Below are positions 13,053 through 26,900 of a DNA stretch of 64,000 nt, in pieces (the first letter of the stretch is position 1; every line of letters begins with the position of its first letter). Location of the stretch: NCBI GenBank assembly GCA_009741485.1, contig CM019227.1, positions 13,167,655 through 13,231,654 of the forward strand, given 5' to 3'. Source of the DNA: Malurus cyaneus samueli (lineage: Eukaryota; Chordata; Aves; Passeriformes; Maluridae). Below the pieces are notes generated by a model that ran no database searches, was not told the origin of the DNA, and saw only the letters and a program-made list of their open reading frames with translations. The translations under genes and the position numbers were made by a program.

Positions 13053-16000
13053 CTAATGTGGGAATTGCTCACAGATACAGGGTAATACTCTTATGAATGC
13101 AGTCCTTAATTTACCAGAATATGCTGGAGGCATTCCCTCACTTCCTCATCTGTTTGATTAAGTTTTCACTCATTTTCCAGTGTGGATATTTTCTTTGTAA
13201 GAAGCATATTAAAGTCCTTAGGTGTCCTCCCACACACCTAAAGCCGCATTTGGCAGACTGAAAACACTTTGACAGCTGGCTTTTTGGGTCAATTAAAAAT
13301 AATGCTACATTACTAATGATAATTTTTCTCTTTACCATGCCTGGTAGGATCCAGCAATCCTGAGGGAGCTGATGTCTGAATGCTATGTTTGGTTTTGCAC
13401 AGTAGGTTGATGGATACTGTCACAAATCAAATTTACTGTGCATTTGATCCCGTTCACATTTTATTTGGTTTAAAAAATCCTCTTTTCCTATCACTTGTTT
13501 TTCTACCACTGACTTGCCTCAATGCAGTCAAAGTATTCTCTTTACCAGAGACAGTCTCCTGTACTCCAAAAACACCTGCTTAAACATAAATTTAGCCAGG
13601 CAGTGCTTGTTTCTGGTGTGCACAACTGTGAACCTCCCTGAAAAGAGTGTAAAAGCACGATTTGGAAACTTCTGTTTTCAAGTGCAGATTTTAGGTTGAC
13701 ATCAGTCCAAGGAATAGCCTTTGGCCACCTTTTTGGCTGCCCAGGTTCACTGGACTGAGTGGTTTAATCTTCTGAGCTGGATGGGGTGAGGCTGAGTTTA
13801 AGGACCTGTCACTGAAACATTGTTCACTAATGTACAGCTCATGTGGGTAAAATCCTCTGAGAAGGGATCTCAAATGCATCAGACTTTTCACTGCTTTGAT
13901 TCTCACTGTGTTTCTCTGCCTCTGTATATGGGTATTTAAAAAAAGTGATGATTCTTAAACATGATTGTTTGATATTGATGCAACATATCCAACAGTTAAG
14001 GATTGTCTTTGCAGGTCTAAGGCAGGTATTTTTGATACATTTTGCATTCTCAGTTAAGGTATTGGATTTGTTTTTATTTTGTCTTATGACACCTATCTCA
14101 GGTACAGCTCTGTTTTTCCTTCCAATGATTTTTGGATGGGTGTTAAGCCATGTATATCATCTGTTGATGAGTAGAGTACTATGGGCTCAATATCACACAG
14201 TGATTAGGAAGCATTTATGCATTTCATTGCTGTCCTGGTGAATTCAGCAGTAATTTTTATTATAATTTCTAGACTTCTGAAGTAATTCTCCTGAGCATGC
14301 CTCAAAACTAATTGTGACCTGGGTTGGAAGAATGAAGAGCTTTGTAAGCCGTGGAGTCACAGAGCTGTAAAAACTGCACGAGGAAATCCAGGATTTTTCA
14401 GCCAAGAGTGATAGCTTTAGGCTACAGGGACTGATCATGTTTGGGGCATCATTGTGTGGTGGCACTGCAGATGATTGCTGCATCACTGGGCACTGAGCAC
14501 CAACCCTCTGAGTTGTGGAGGCTCGTGTGGCACCTCCGTGACAGGAACTTTTTGTAGAGAGCTTGCACACAACTATAATTTTAATTGAAATTCCCAAGCT
14601 GAAAAGGTTTCCACAAATATAAGCTGACAAACTAGCTCAACCATTAGGAGTCATGGATGATGCACCACTCCTTGTTGATGTATACTCCCTTTGTAAAAAT
14701 AATTAGAAATGCAGAAGTAACAGAATGACTGCTTGGGATGCATTTTTCATGAATGAAGTTCATCACAAACTGATTTTTCTTGTGCTTCTTGTGTTTCTCT
14801 GAACACATCTTTGCCAGCACAACTGAACCTTCTTCAAGGTAAATGTAAAACTGCTGCAGGTGTCAAAATAGTATTGTAGTATTCTGAAGAAGAGTAGCTC
14901 AAGACATTTGGATGTAAGCATCAAAATTTAACAAAATGTTAGTCACAAAGAGTTCCTTTGTCATTGGATTTAGTCCGTGGATTGAACAATCAAAGAAAAA
15001 CTCAGCTTCCAAATGGCCCTGGATGTCTGGTGTCTGATTTTCTGCTGAAAGCAGTGCTGACTCTGGAGTCTGGGTGCTTTGCAGCCTTACATGGCTTTAC
15101 TGTTTCACCAGTTTTTCTCCTGTTTTCTCAATCTAGCTGGGTTCCACAGCTGTACTTCCCTGTAAGCATAGGAGTCCCTGCAGTCTATCCATAGCTCTGC
15201 CTGCAGTGTTCTCAGTGTCGTGGCATTTTTCCTTTTTGCACAAACCAGAATACTGAGTCCAAGCTGTTCACTGCAGGTTTAGCAGAATGAACCTCTGCTC
15301 CAAGCATGCAGCTGTTGGAAAGACAGATACTGGGCAGGATTTATTTTGTGAAACTTGTAATAGCAACTATTAATTCCACTGCAAGATGGTCTATTTAAGT
15401 TTATAATCACAATTGCTCTGTTTATGAACAATTTATTTCAATGAAGATAATTGAATTTAATATCCTAAATTTGATACCTTGCGCAGTCAGCACACATTTG
15501 CACCCTGCATGGCAGTAAATCAGATGCATCACACTGTTTCTTTCTTTCCTGGCAAGTTAGGAAGAAACAGCTCAAGAAGCGTTGGCAGCTAGCATAGCCT
15601 TTTAGGCCTATGGAGCTGGGAATACTCTGCCTGGTTCCTCCAGTTCTTGCCAGGGAAAAGAATGAAGATTTGGAGCTGTATCTGCTCTGTGCTGCTTTAA
15701 GTTCCCTGGTTTCTGCTGAGGGAGCAGAATCTCCTCAGTTGTTGCACATGCTGCAGCCTGAGAGCAGCCATGGCTTCAACCACCTGGAAATCTGAGACTT
15801 TACCTTGTGGTCCTCCTCTAAGTATCAAATATTAACCTCCTGGTGGGCCTGTTTGTGAAAATACCAGTTATCTATATTAATGTGGCCATATTGCCTCAGA
15901 ACCTGTTGAATTTAATCACTAATCAAAATTAAGCAGAGATGAGGTGACTGCCGTTCGTTCAGGTAACTTCTGCTGTGCTATTTTTGGCCAATCCTGCGTC

Positions 16001-18255
16001 TGACTTTTCAGACATGAATTACCCCCTGGTTAGGGCAGGAGCCCTTGAGTGGCAGATTCAAAGTAATTTCTCCCTCAACCGTGTGCTGCTTTAGTGTGAT
16101 GAGTGGGAACGAGGAAATACACCTGCTGTGTTAGGAGATGCTTTAGTTTTGAGTATTATGCACTCTTACTTCAAAATGGGCTTAGAAAAATAATTAGAAA
16201 ACCCAAGATACAGGACATGTGGATGATACATTCTTTGGTATCTCTTGTCTCTTTAAGGCTTCAGGGAGTTGGGATGGGTTAATAAAAGCTTCAAGTTGTT
16301 TATATTGCTTTAGGAGGAATTGTTTTGCCTTGCCGAAAAGGTTTGGATTTGGCCATTGTGTGTAATTCAAGCCTGAGTAACCTCCAAGAAGGGTGTGGAA
16401 ACCTTGAAGAGTTATAATTACTGAGATAGCCATTTCTGAACTTTCAAAATTTATTCCAGCTCTTCCCTAGGGTTGGGTCAGCACAGAGGGTGGGGGAAGA
16501 AGGATGGGGCTATAAATATAGATATTAAGGACTAATTGATGGGATGGACTGTGACAGAGGTATCTCAGTATGTCTTTGAGATACAGATCTGCAACCATGG
16601 TAGGTGAGGAAACGAAGCAACTGTTTTCCAAAAGCATGAACTGCTATTAAGGTTCAGAAGCCTGAGATTTTTGTCAGCAAAATTTCCAAATGTTTAGATG
16701 GGTGAGGAGCTGTGCTTTGCTCACAGAACTGCATTTAGTGACAGCAAATGCTTAAAGTAAGTTTGAAAACTTAATGTTCCTGGTGTCTCTTCTCTCTCTT
16801 CCTTTTTTAAAAAAACTCTTCTACTCCCCCACAAACTCCTGTGCTTTTTGTACACGTTAGTGATTATTTTTCTATATAGTTTTTATGGTAATCTTTTGAA
16901 AGTTGCTTGGCAACTACTAATTCTCATTTAGGAGGAGCGTGCATACAACAATCATGGATTTCAAAGGGTTTATAACAACCTTAGAGGAGAGCTATGTCCA
17001 GAAAGAATCCTGCCTTTCATAGCAGCAAGTTTCTGTTCTGGTTAGAAAGGTTCTGTGAGGATTCACATTAGCACAGCAACTGCTCACCAAGATAGTTCTT
17101 GATGCATTTTCAGTTTTTAAAATGATTACAGTTAAGTCAAAGGAGTCAGTGATGCTCCACACACAATACAGGGAGTGTTGATTTCTACTCCCTGTGGCAC
17201 AAGGAAATGATTGGGATTTGGCCAGTATGGCCATGACTCCAGCTTCTGTTCGGCAGGAGCTTTGTTGGCTGCTGTGAAGAGATTGTGCCCTGCCTCTGGC
17301 TCAGTGCCAGCCTTCTGCTGAACAATTTCTGCCCGTGAATGGCTCTCATGCTTACTGTGTTCCCATAAGAACAAGCAGTGGTATTTTCTGCTTGTTTTAA
17401 TAGTGAAAGATTTAATATCAATTCACTCTTGACATCAGAAGATTTCAGTTTCCTTGGTGGAGGTAGGACGTGTTGGTACCTCAGTGGTCTGTCTGTGTTT
17501 TCATCCCTCCCTCTCAGCAGTTGGTCTGAATTTCACCCAGATTGGCAATGGTGAACTGAGATGATCCCCTCTTTGGTGATACCTGCACAACACAGGAGTG
17601 TTGTTTGCCCTCTACACCCTGATTAATTGTGTCATTTTATGGTTTCTGTAGTTCTCAACTTGTGCTTCCATAACTTGGAGGTGATTGTAGCCGACTCTGT
17701 CATATTTAAAACTGTTTTGAAAACTCCTTGGGGCAGTATGAAAACACCTGTAATTAATCATGTCAAACATCTAAAGTGTGTTCAGTAGATAAATGACAAC
17801 ATGTGGCTTTGCTTGGCACTCCTGGGGTTGTCATGGTCTGTGAAGCTGCACTTATCAGAGGGTGACAAGAAGAGGGGGGATTTCCAAAGCAAAGTCTACA
17901 GATCGTGGATTTGCTTATATTCACCCCTCTTCTGAATTGTCTAAGGATATCAAGGCTCTGCAGTTGTCATTTGGCAACTTTCAAAGTGCTGTCTCCACTC
18001 AAAAGCAGCCAGCTGTGGGATTTGCCTGTGATCTGTGCCCTTTGTACCCTTAATTCCCTGGCTGCTGCTGTAATCCATAGGATACACAAGCTCTGGCAGT
18101 TACTGTTTCTGTTGGCTCTGTTGAAAGTGTTCGTGTAGATGGTGTTGGATAACTGTGATAGCTCTCTCACAGGAATATCAACAGCTATTAACCACAGAGC
18201 CCTTCTTGAATGTACAGGATGTGTTAGGAATATACCAGTGCCTGGATCCCAAAGG

Positions 18256-18281
18256 AATTTGGGCTCTGAATTTGGGCTCTG
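18256..18281. repeat. 13-bp tandem duplication
   Basis: AATTTGGGCTCTG occurs twice head to tail (18256-18268 and 18269-18281). Since 13 is not a multiple of 3, the two copies are read in different frames of the open stretch that spans them. Confidence 0.9.
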
Positions 18282-19967
18282 ACAACCTTTTGACCTTAAC
18301 TGGACAGGGCATCTACCTAAATATCTTCCAGAATGCGAGCCTGAAACCCCTAGGACATTTTACTCCTGCAGTGCATGTGGCCTTGGGAGCATCATTCGGC
18401 TTTCAGAGGATCTTCTCTTCTGTAGAATGAATTAAACCAAATAATGTTTTATTCTTGTAAGAGACTTTTTTTTTCCCTGAAGGAGGAAGAATTTAAAGCC
18501 TTTAGCAGTGCTAAGCACAGAGTTAGAAGTATCAAAGGAGAAAGATAAGGATAGATGGTTTCTCTGACAGTTTTGTCTCCCCGCTGTGCCAAGTGACAGC
18601 CAACATCTTATTTTAGAGGAATGCTTTCCACGCTGAAAATGGTGGCACAGAAATTCTTTCCTTTGGCCTCATTCAAATGCAGCTGATCCTCGTGATGCTT
18701 CGTGCTGATGGCAATTTAAAGTGTTGTGCATCCCAAGATAATAGGATTCATTCAAGGGTTATCATAACCAAGTGGGGCCAATGGGAAAAGTTAGATTCAG
18801 TTTTAGAAGAGCACAGCATAAAGCACTCTTAATGAAATTAATTCTCTGGTCTCATCTGGCTGTGTATCTGGAAAAACTGCTAAATTCAGCACTTATTCAC
18901 TGGAGAGTAAATTATTCTAATTTTATTTATTGATTGAAGTAATGCTAGGTTAAACTAATATCATATTAAATTCTTGCACTGTTCAGCATTGATGTAACAT
19001 TTTGCAAAAGCACTGATAAATATGTAGGTGTTTTCTGAAAATCTGAGAGATCAATCTTTAGACTGTTTTACAGACCTTGCCAAATTAATTAGCACAGCCA
19101 TAAAAAATGTTTGCAGAGGCACTTTTCATTAGGACTATCAATGAAGGTCTAAGGCTATAAAAGGACACCAACATAATCTGTCATTAGATATATTTCACAA
19201 AGAATGCAGTGTCTACAAAGAAGGAATCTGTGTATAAATACAGAATATGGTTTTTGTTAGGCAGTTTTTGCTAATGGACAATTAGAAAGATCTGTGAGAC
19301 CCTTAGAGAGAAATTGAGGGTTTTATGGAACAGCTTTTCCCCGTGTCAAAAGCTCTCCAGCTGGGTTTGAATAAAGAAGCATCGATACATGTTCTCATAA
19401 TGAAAGTTTGATGCAAGCTAATTGGTTTTGTGTGCTTGTTTCCACTTCATTTTTCAAGATGATGTAAAGAGCCTTGAATGTTAAATGGAGAGAGCAGTTT
19501 GGGCACAATTTTGAAGTGACAGGTACATTCTGAAAATCATGCTTTTGTTGTTGAAGGGACTTCGCTAAGTTGCAACATTTCCTTCCTTACTTGGATAACC
19601 ATGTATGAATATATGGAAAACTGTGGGAATCCCCCCAAACACAGAACTGACCAGAAAACCTTGAAGCTTTCGGATTTTTTTTATGCTTGTATCTTTTCCA
19701 CTACAACAGAAAGCAGCATGGAAATAATGACCAAAGAGGAGGCCAACATGGGAACAGAATTCCAAACTTTTCTGTGCCAGAGCTCCCTTCTGCCTGCAGA
19801 CCTGGTGACTCCTTGAGCACCAAGCATGAGCTTCTTTTGGCTTGACTTGTCAGCTTGAAGTGTTATATTGAATTATTGGACTGCCAAATCAAAGGTGTGA
19901 TGATATAGTAACACTGCAGTTAAAACTCAGTGTATAGCAAGGGAAGGAAATCATGCTAATAGGTGCT

Positions 19968-20090
19968 ATTATTAGTACTAATTTAATAATAAATAAAGCA
20001 TTTTCATTATTATTTAGTACTAAAGTACTAAATAATATATATAGTACTGAATAATATAATATAAAGTAAATATTAATAAAAAATTCAAAT
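19968..20090. repeat. AT-rich segment with AGTACT palindromes
   Basis: The segment is almost entirely A and T. It contains a near-continuous 30-bp inverted repeat at 20008-20037 (14-bp perfect arms, 2-bp spacer, centred on AGTACT-AA-AGTACT), a separate perfect 12-bp palindrome ATTAGTACTAAT at 19971-19982, and a third AGTACT at 20043-20048. The rest is TAATA/ATATA simple sequence. It could extrude as a cruciform, or it may only be a decayed microsatellite. Confidence 0.75.
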
Positions 20091-23000
20091 TGTACACATT
20101 CATTAAATAGCATACATTTTCCTTGGTACATTAATAGTAAATCTGGCAGAATTTGATGAGAACTTTTTCTTGAATTGAAACAAGACCTGGAGTTGAAACT
20201 TTGCTAACTCCTATTTAGTTCCTGTAAACTGAAAGTCATGTCTGTGATTTAGGTCTGCAACATGTTTATTTTAACTTTATAATAATTAATAATAATTAAA
20301 AAAAAAAGAGGAATAAAAGATGGAGCTGGGCAGCAGGCACATGTCCTGGTGTGCTCTGTGCTCCCTCTGGTAGTTCTTTGCAGTCGAAGCAGTGCCCTGT
20401 GCAGCTCAGATGTGTGCATGCTGAATTCGAGCACCTGGTTAATGAGTGGTAGGAGTGATATGGGACTTTCTGAGCTCTAATTGTGAACCTGTTTTGTCTT
20501 TTCTTTGATCCAGCAGACAGCCTGGAAATGGGCTCATCCAGACAGGCTGGCACAATAAACTCTGAGAGGAGAGAGTTTTCTGTGGATATGCAACATGCAC
20601 TGCATCTCTGGCTGAGCCACTTTGTAATCACTGCCATCTAATCAGTGCAGCTTTTCTAATCTGAAAACGAAGCTTTCCTGTTTGCTAAAAAATTAGCAAT
20701 TCCACTCAGGCGTTTTATCTTAACCTACAAGGAACAGATAACAGCATGTGGCAGTTTTTGGTCAAGTAAAAGCAATCACAAAATTTATTATGTGATGTGG
20801 ATTCTCATTTGAGCTGATCTTAAGGTGGATGTGCTTAACTAAACTTTCTCCTATGCAATGAGCTTTCCCCCAAAACCCAAATGGCTTTAAACTCTAATGA
20901 GTTGAGGCTTTAAAAAATGTGTTCAGCAGCAAAAATTGGAAGCATTTTGAAGAGAGGACAGAAGCAGGAAAGGTTTATATGGTAATTTCCCAGGAATCAC
21001 TTTTCTAAGATGTGATTACTCTGTCTGCTTTGCTTTCCTTCAACAGGATAATTACAGACAGACGTGTTGGGATAAACTCCTCTATGTTTAGGAGTCATTG
21101 AAGCACTGTAATGCTATGTTTATGGAAAGCCTGTAAATTAGCTGTGAGCACTACCGAAATCATCAGTGTGGCTCAGCACACATGGGGTTCAACACCCACA
21201 AACAGGCTTTTCTGGCTGAAAATGATGTTTTTTGTTTGTCTCAAATGCGCTATGGGTCACTTGGGAGCTATGTCTCTCTTCCACTTCTAATTAAAACAAC
21301 TCATTTAAACCAGGAGGAATTTAATTTTCTCTTAATTATTTGTAAAAAGCCCTAAAGTGATTTTTGTCACAGCCTTTTAATGACAGAGGGAAATGTCTTC
21401 CTCAAAACATTAAGGCTCTTCATCCAAGGAAATGCTATGCCAGGGGATTTTTGAAGGAGTCCTTCACTGACCTGGAAGTTAAGGATTCACCCTTTTTTAA
21501 GTCTTATGAGAGAGGTTTGCACCCTTTTTGTTACAAGGAAATGGATACTTGCTTTCTTTTAGCAAAAATGAATGTTTTCTGTTCCTGGGTATCAAACAGC
21601 TAAGCACTCAGGTACTGCAAGGCTTTAAATTTAAATTTGGAATGTCAGAATTTTCTAATCTGAGATTTGTCATGTATGGAAAACAGGGCAGTGCAGATCT
21701 GCATAGATGAAGGGAAAGTGTTAAGTTTTGTGAGTTTTGAGTTTTTGTTTACCACTTTGTAAATTTACATAAATGAACAGTAATACGCCGTTTCCTGTTC
21801 AAGAAACCTGAGAATGTGGCTGGGTTGTGTTTGGAAGTTATGACTAAATGCCAGTTCAGGTATAATCCTGCCATTAAACTCCAGTAGTCCTACCCCCACC
21901 CTCACCACTCCTAATGGCAGCACCTGCATTTTTGGATCAGTTTTTTCCTGGGCCAGGTTTGAATAGCTGAACACCTTTGAGACTCTTAACGGTGATGAAT
22001 GTGATATGCTGATCATAAGAAAAAGACTTCTGTGTTTTGGAGAAACATACTCCTAATGTGATAATGACTGCACTGGGATCCTTCATAGACCTAGAAATAA
22101 AGAAGTTGTTTAGGTTAAAATGTTATGAAAAAGCTGATGTAATTAGTCACAGACAGCAAGGTGGGTGTTTCCATTCCTTTCATTATGAGTGCAGGTTTTA
22201 CAGCCATGGATGCTCACCAGCTGTGGAGTCGTTTGAGATTTTGGATCAGGCCTTTACTATTTTGGGATTTTGCTTCTGAAAAACCACTTGAATTTTTTTT
22301 CTGGGAATTGATAAAGTCTAAAGGGAAGAACATCCCTGCGATCTCTGTATGCTTGATCTGCATGATGTGTTATGAAATTTGCTACTCCTCTCTGTAGTAT
22401 TTCATCAGTCTGCCCGTGTGCAGGCATAGTAAAGCTAAGTTAAATTTCTGTGGGTACACAGAGTATTAGTGACATGAAAGACAAGCATGAAAGCACTGTG
22501 GAAGAATTGTAGCCTGAAGAAAATTTCAGCCAGTCCACCTTCATTAACTTTAAATGGCCTTGGCAAGTCTGAGGTGTAATCCAGAGAGGAACTTGCAAGG
22601 CAGGAGGACTGCAGAAAAGGGAATTGGGATGTGGAGTGGAATTGTGACCGTGTTGGACAGGGAATACACACAGAGCTCAGAACATGTCATGGATTCTGAA
22701 CAAACAAGCAATAAAATGCTTTATCCCTGCTTACCTTCAATACAAGTCTTCAAAACTTTCCTCCAGATTAGTGTCGCTATTCCAGTGCTTAATTTGGCTG
22801 ATGGGTAAATTATAGGTAATGTTCTTCAGGTCGTAACTGAACTAGAAATCACTGTTCTTACGCTCTTCTGGAAATTAGATGAAATAGTTGTGGCATTATA
22901 AAACTTGATTAAAATAAAGTCTGATACTTCAGCTTTTAACGACTAAATTAGTAAATGTCTTTTCAGAGGTTTCATAGTTTCATCAAATTATTCATCAACT

Positions 23001-23903
23001 CTTAAATCAGCACTATGTATGGAGTGAGTGTAACAGGAGGAACATGTTGTTGCTGTGTGTGTATAAATGTGTAGGTATTTTGGGGCATCTGTGGGGATTC
23101 TTCCTGTGTTTTTTATATATCATATATTGCTCATATTTCATATTTTATATGTATTGTTAGTATATTATGTAAGAAACAGAGTCCACAAATTTGTTCTAAA
23201 CCAGGTTTTTATTAACATGACCGTCAGATGGATTTAATGGTGCCTAGGAATGTATAATAATCCACCTTGGAAAAGACAAAGTATTTGCGAGGAACTGAAC
23301 AGCTTTATGACCTTTTAGAATGTAAGACTTGGTTGAGGAACAGATGATTCCAGAGGTTCTTGTAGCTGCAGTCATTTCTTTTAATCCTGTAACTCCAGTC
23401 AGCTGGTGTCACTTACTCATTACACTCAAATTAACTGGGTTCTGGTGAGCATGCTGTTATGCAAGAGGGAAGTATGCTAATCATGCATAATGAACTGTCA
23501 TGATCTTATGTTTGGAAAGTGTATGCATTTTGTCTTCTCTTTTAATGGAAATTACATCTGGTATTCTTTTGACTTATTCCCTTCATGTTGTTTTACTCAG
23601 CATGTCCAGTTGATTGCACTGATTAATTGGTTGCATCATTAGTATTTGGTTTTAAATGTCCAGGTTTTCATATTTTCCTGCAAAGACATATAAAAACCCA
23701 ACAAAACAACTAAAACCAATGGAAAAACCAAAATAACAAGGTGCTTTAGATGCTGGTCTGCACAGCCAATTGAGAAATACCAAGGGATGGTCAGGGACCT
23801 GTATTGCCTTCTAGTGTGGCAGCATCACTTGAACTGCCTGTTCAAAACATGGAAAGAGAATGGAAGAAGTCTTTATGCTGGGCAGGAAAACCAAGGATTA
23901 AAG

Positions 23904-23919
23904 AATTAATTAATTAATT
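23904..23919. repeat. (AATT)4 microsatellite
   Basis: Four exact AATT units in a row, followed by a short T run. It is ordinary intronic simple sequence. Confidence 0.8.
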
Positions 23920-26900
23920 TTTTTCTGAATTGGGCAGGAATTCATCCTAAATGTTGAAGCTGCTACTTGGTGAGGGAGAGAGGAGGTCTGAGTGAAACAT
24001 GTTAAGAAACTGTGGAAAAGTTTAAATACTTTTGGAAATGACCTCATACTCATTTATATGAAGGCATGGTCTTTACAATGTACCTGTGTGAATTTAGCAG
24101 TTTTCTGAAAGAAGCTGAAGAGATGACAAATTCTCTTAAATTCCCAGACAGTGGTGTTAGCAATCAGGCCCAATTTGTATTCTTCTGCTTGTGTTGAAAA
24201 AACTGCAGCATTTTTAGCATTGCCTTCTCAGATTCTTCTCCTTTTGTACTTTATGGCAATTTATACAAATGGGTTGAACAGAATATCCCTTATGCATCCA
24301 TTTAATTTCCAAAGGCACCAATGTATGTACAAATAGCATTGCTCAGCTGAGTGCTCATTTTGATTTGGTAGTCTCATTTTCAAGTAATAATTTGAGTCCT
24401 TCCTTATGAAGAGGCAATCCTTTTCCATATATGCTAATTTCTGCCATAGCCCTTAGCATCTGTATATTACTTTAATTATGTTATGTTTATTTATACCTAA
24501 TTCTGTGCTTTGTGTTGAATTTTGCTCATGAATACTTCATAAAATCTGTTCTTTCTCTGGGGTTTAGGTGAGGTTGTAAGAAATAACAGGTTTTTTATAG
24601 AAAAAACAAATGGGATATTGTAACTGATCACCACAAGCTGTTTGTTATTTTTCTAGTCAGCAAGAAAATGTTAGTATGTCTTGTTTCTATGGAGTGATTC
24701 TGTAATAACAAATTTAACTCCTTTATGAGATTGGTTGGGTAAAAAATTACAAGAGAAATGTGCTTAATCTTATAGAGGGGGATGAAACTGTGCAGAAGTC
24801 TTTTGGTGTACATAGTATATGGAACAAAGTTTATTTTACTGGCTCAAAGTTTTTATCAGAGGTCAATGGAATTTACAATTTTTTTTCAGCTTTAATTTTT
24901 ATTCCACAATCAGATTGTGTTATCAATTGATACACTGAGATAATTTAAGTCAAGCTATACCCTGTATTGTAAATTCTATCCTGTATTATAGTTGTGTATA
25001 GAAACACATTATCATCCATATATGGTGGTAAAATCACTTTTAGACCAGAATTATGATCACTTGAAAGAGATTAGAACCCATTTTGGTATGGATATGTTTA
25101 AGACATTTCATGAGGTGTGGCATTGTGGCACGATTTGTGCTAAAATATTCTACTTATTGTTGGGGATAAGTAAATCTTCCAGGAGGAAAGATTTTCAAGG
25201 ATATGCATTATTCTGTCTCACTGTAAGGCTCCCTCCTTACTGCAAAGGAAACCTGTAATATCTTGGAAACGGAGAGCTGTTGAAATGTAGCTATTGTGAA
25301 AATATCTTTTTATGATACTTTTGGGCAGATGCAGTCTGAAGTGACAGACATTAGTGCTGGCTAAGCTACATTATGGAGACTAATGGACAATTATTGCTGT
25401 AATTGAGTGAGTTAAACTTTTATTGGCCCTCACTAATTTTATTTTAAATCATATTATTCTTAGTATTTGTTTAATAATAAGGGTGATTAACTTGAAGAAA
25501 TGTTTTTGTAAATGGCATTCCTTAACTGTTTGTGTCTGGTCACCTGTCACATTGCATTACTTCTGCTCTGTGCTTTTCTGTATTTTCTGAAAGAGAGCAT
25601 GAATTCAGATGACAGGACTTCATGTTTTCAAATGAAGATATTTCATTTAGAATTGGGTAAAACTTTCATGTTTAATATTTTTTGAGAGTCAGTAGTTGTC
25701 CAAATTTTTACCGCTAATAATCCACAAATAGTGAAAGGAAGTATTTGCTGATAGCTGTGAGGAGTTAATTTGTTTTTCACTGTTATCTGTTTCCAGCATG
25801 CTCAGTGTTTGTCTCTGGCTCTGTGTCAGCTCTGGACAGCAGAACTGGAATGGAGTGTTGGAAATAGCTGAGCTGTCACCAGAAATGGCTTTTAGGGGCA
25901 TTGTACCAGATGAAATTTTAACCTGTGGGGCACCTGGTAGAGTGTGAGTGGGAGCACACCTGACTCCTCCTTTCTTGTGGTGCTTTCTAACATCTGCCTT
26001 TCTTCTGTCCTTTCTGTTCCCCTATCATGGGGAACTGCTCTCTTTTCAGCTGGTAGAATTTTGCTCCTCACCTCCACCCTTGTTATCCAAGGTCCTTTGA
26101 GTAGCTCAGCGATTGTGAATTCCTTGCCAGTGATTTGAAGTCTGTGCCAGGCAAGCTGAGTGGAGAAGATCCCTGCTGTGGCGTGTTGGCCCACTCCCTG
26201 CAGCACGTGTTTGGTAACACAAACATGGGCATTTGTTCTGGGCATGTTTTATAGAGATGTTTTTGTTCTGAGTACCCTGCTCCTGACCTGATCTTCAGCA
26301 CTCAATTTACTCCCATGGTGAGGCAGGATCAGCACAGAGCTTTCCTCCACATGAGCGTGTTTCTGCTCCTTTCTCTGAGGTTTCTAATGGACTGACAGAC
26401 TGTTGCCACGTAGCAACAAATGTCAATCCATCAGCAGGGATCACAGATCTCATGGGATTATCCAGGTATCCATCTCCTGGACAGCTTCACGTGGGCGAGC
26501 AATTCAATGTTCTGTGGAATTGAGCATGTCAAGCAATATGGCAAAGATTTTACATCTCATCTTTTCTTTCCCAATTTTCAATACACACTGTGCAGAAACA
26601 CTGCCTTATTTAGTAGGGATTTGAAAAAGCAACACTTTTTTTTTTCCCTAAGGTGAGCTGTATCTGCCTCTGAACATGGGACAGATACAGCTTCTGCTTG
26701 CTCCAGAAGGCTGTCTTCATTACAAAAAAAAAAGTGGAGATTTGGTACAGCTTAATTATTTGTTCTTTAAATTATCTGTTAATGTAACATGGAGTATCAT
26801 TATCTGACAAACTTGAAATCACATTGTTTATATACAGAGAATTCATTGAGAGGAGGGTCAGAACTGCCTAGTGAGAGCTGTGCAGTGAAGTCTTCCCCTG

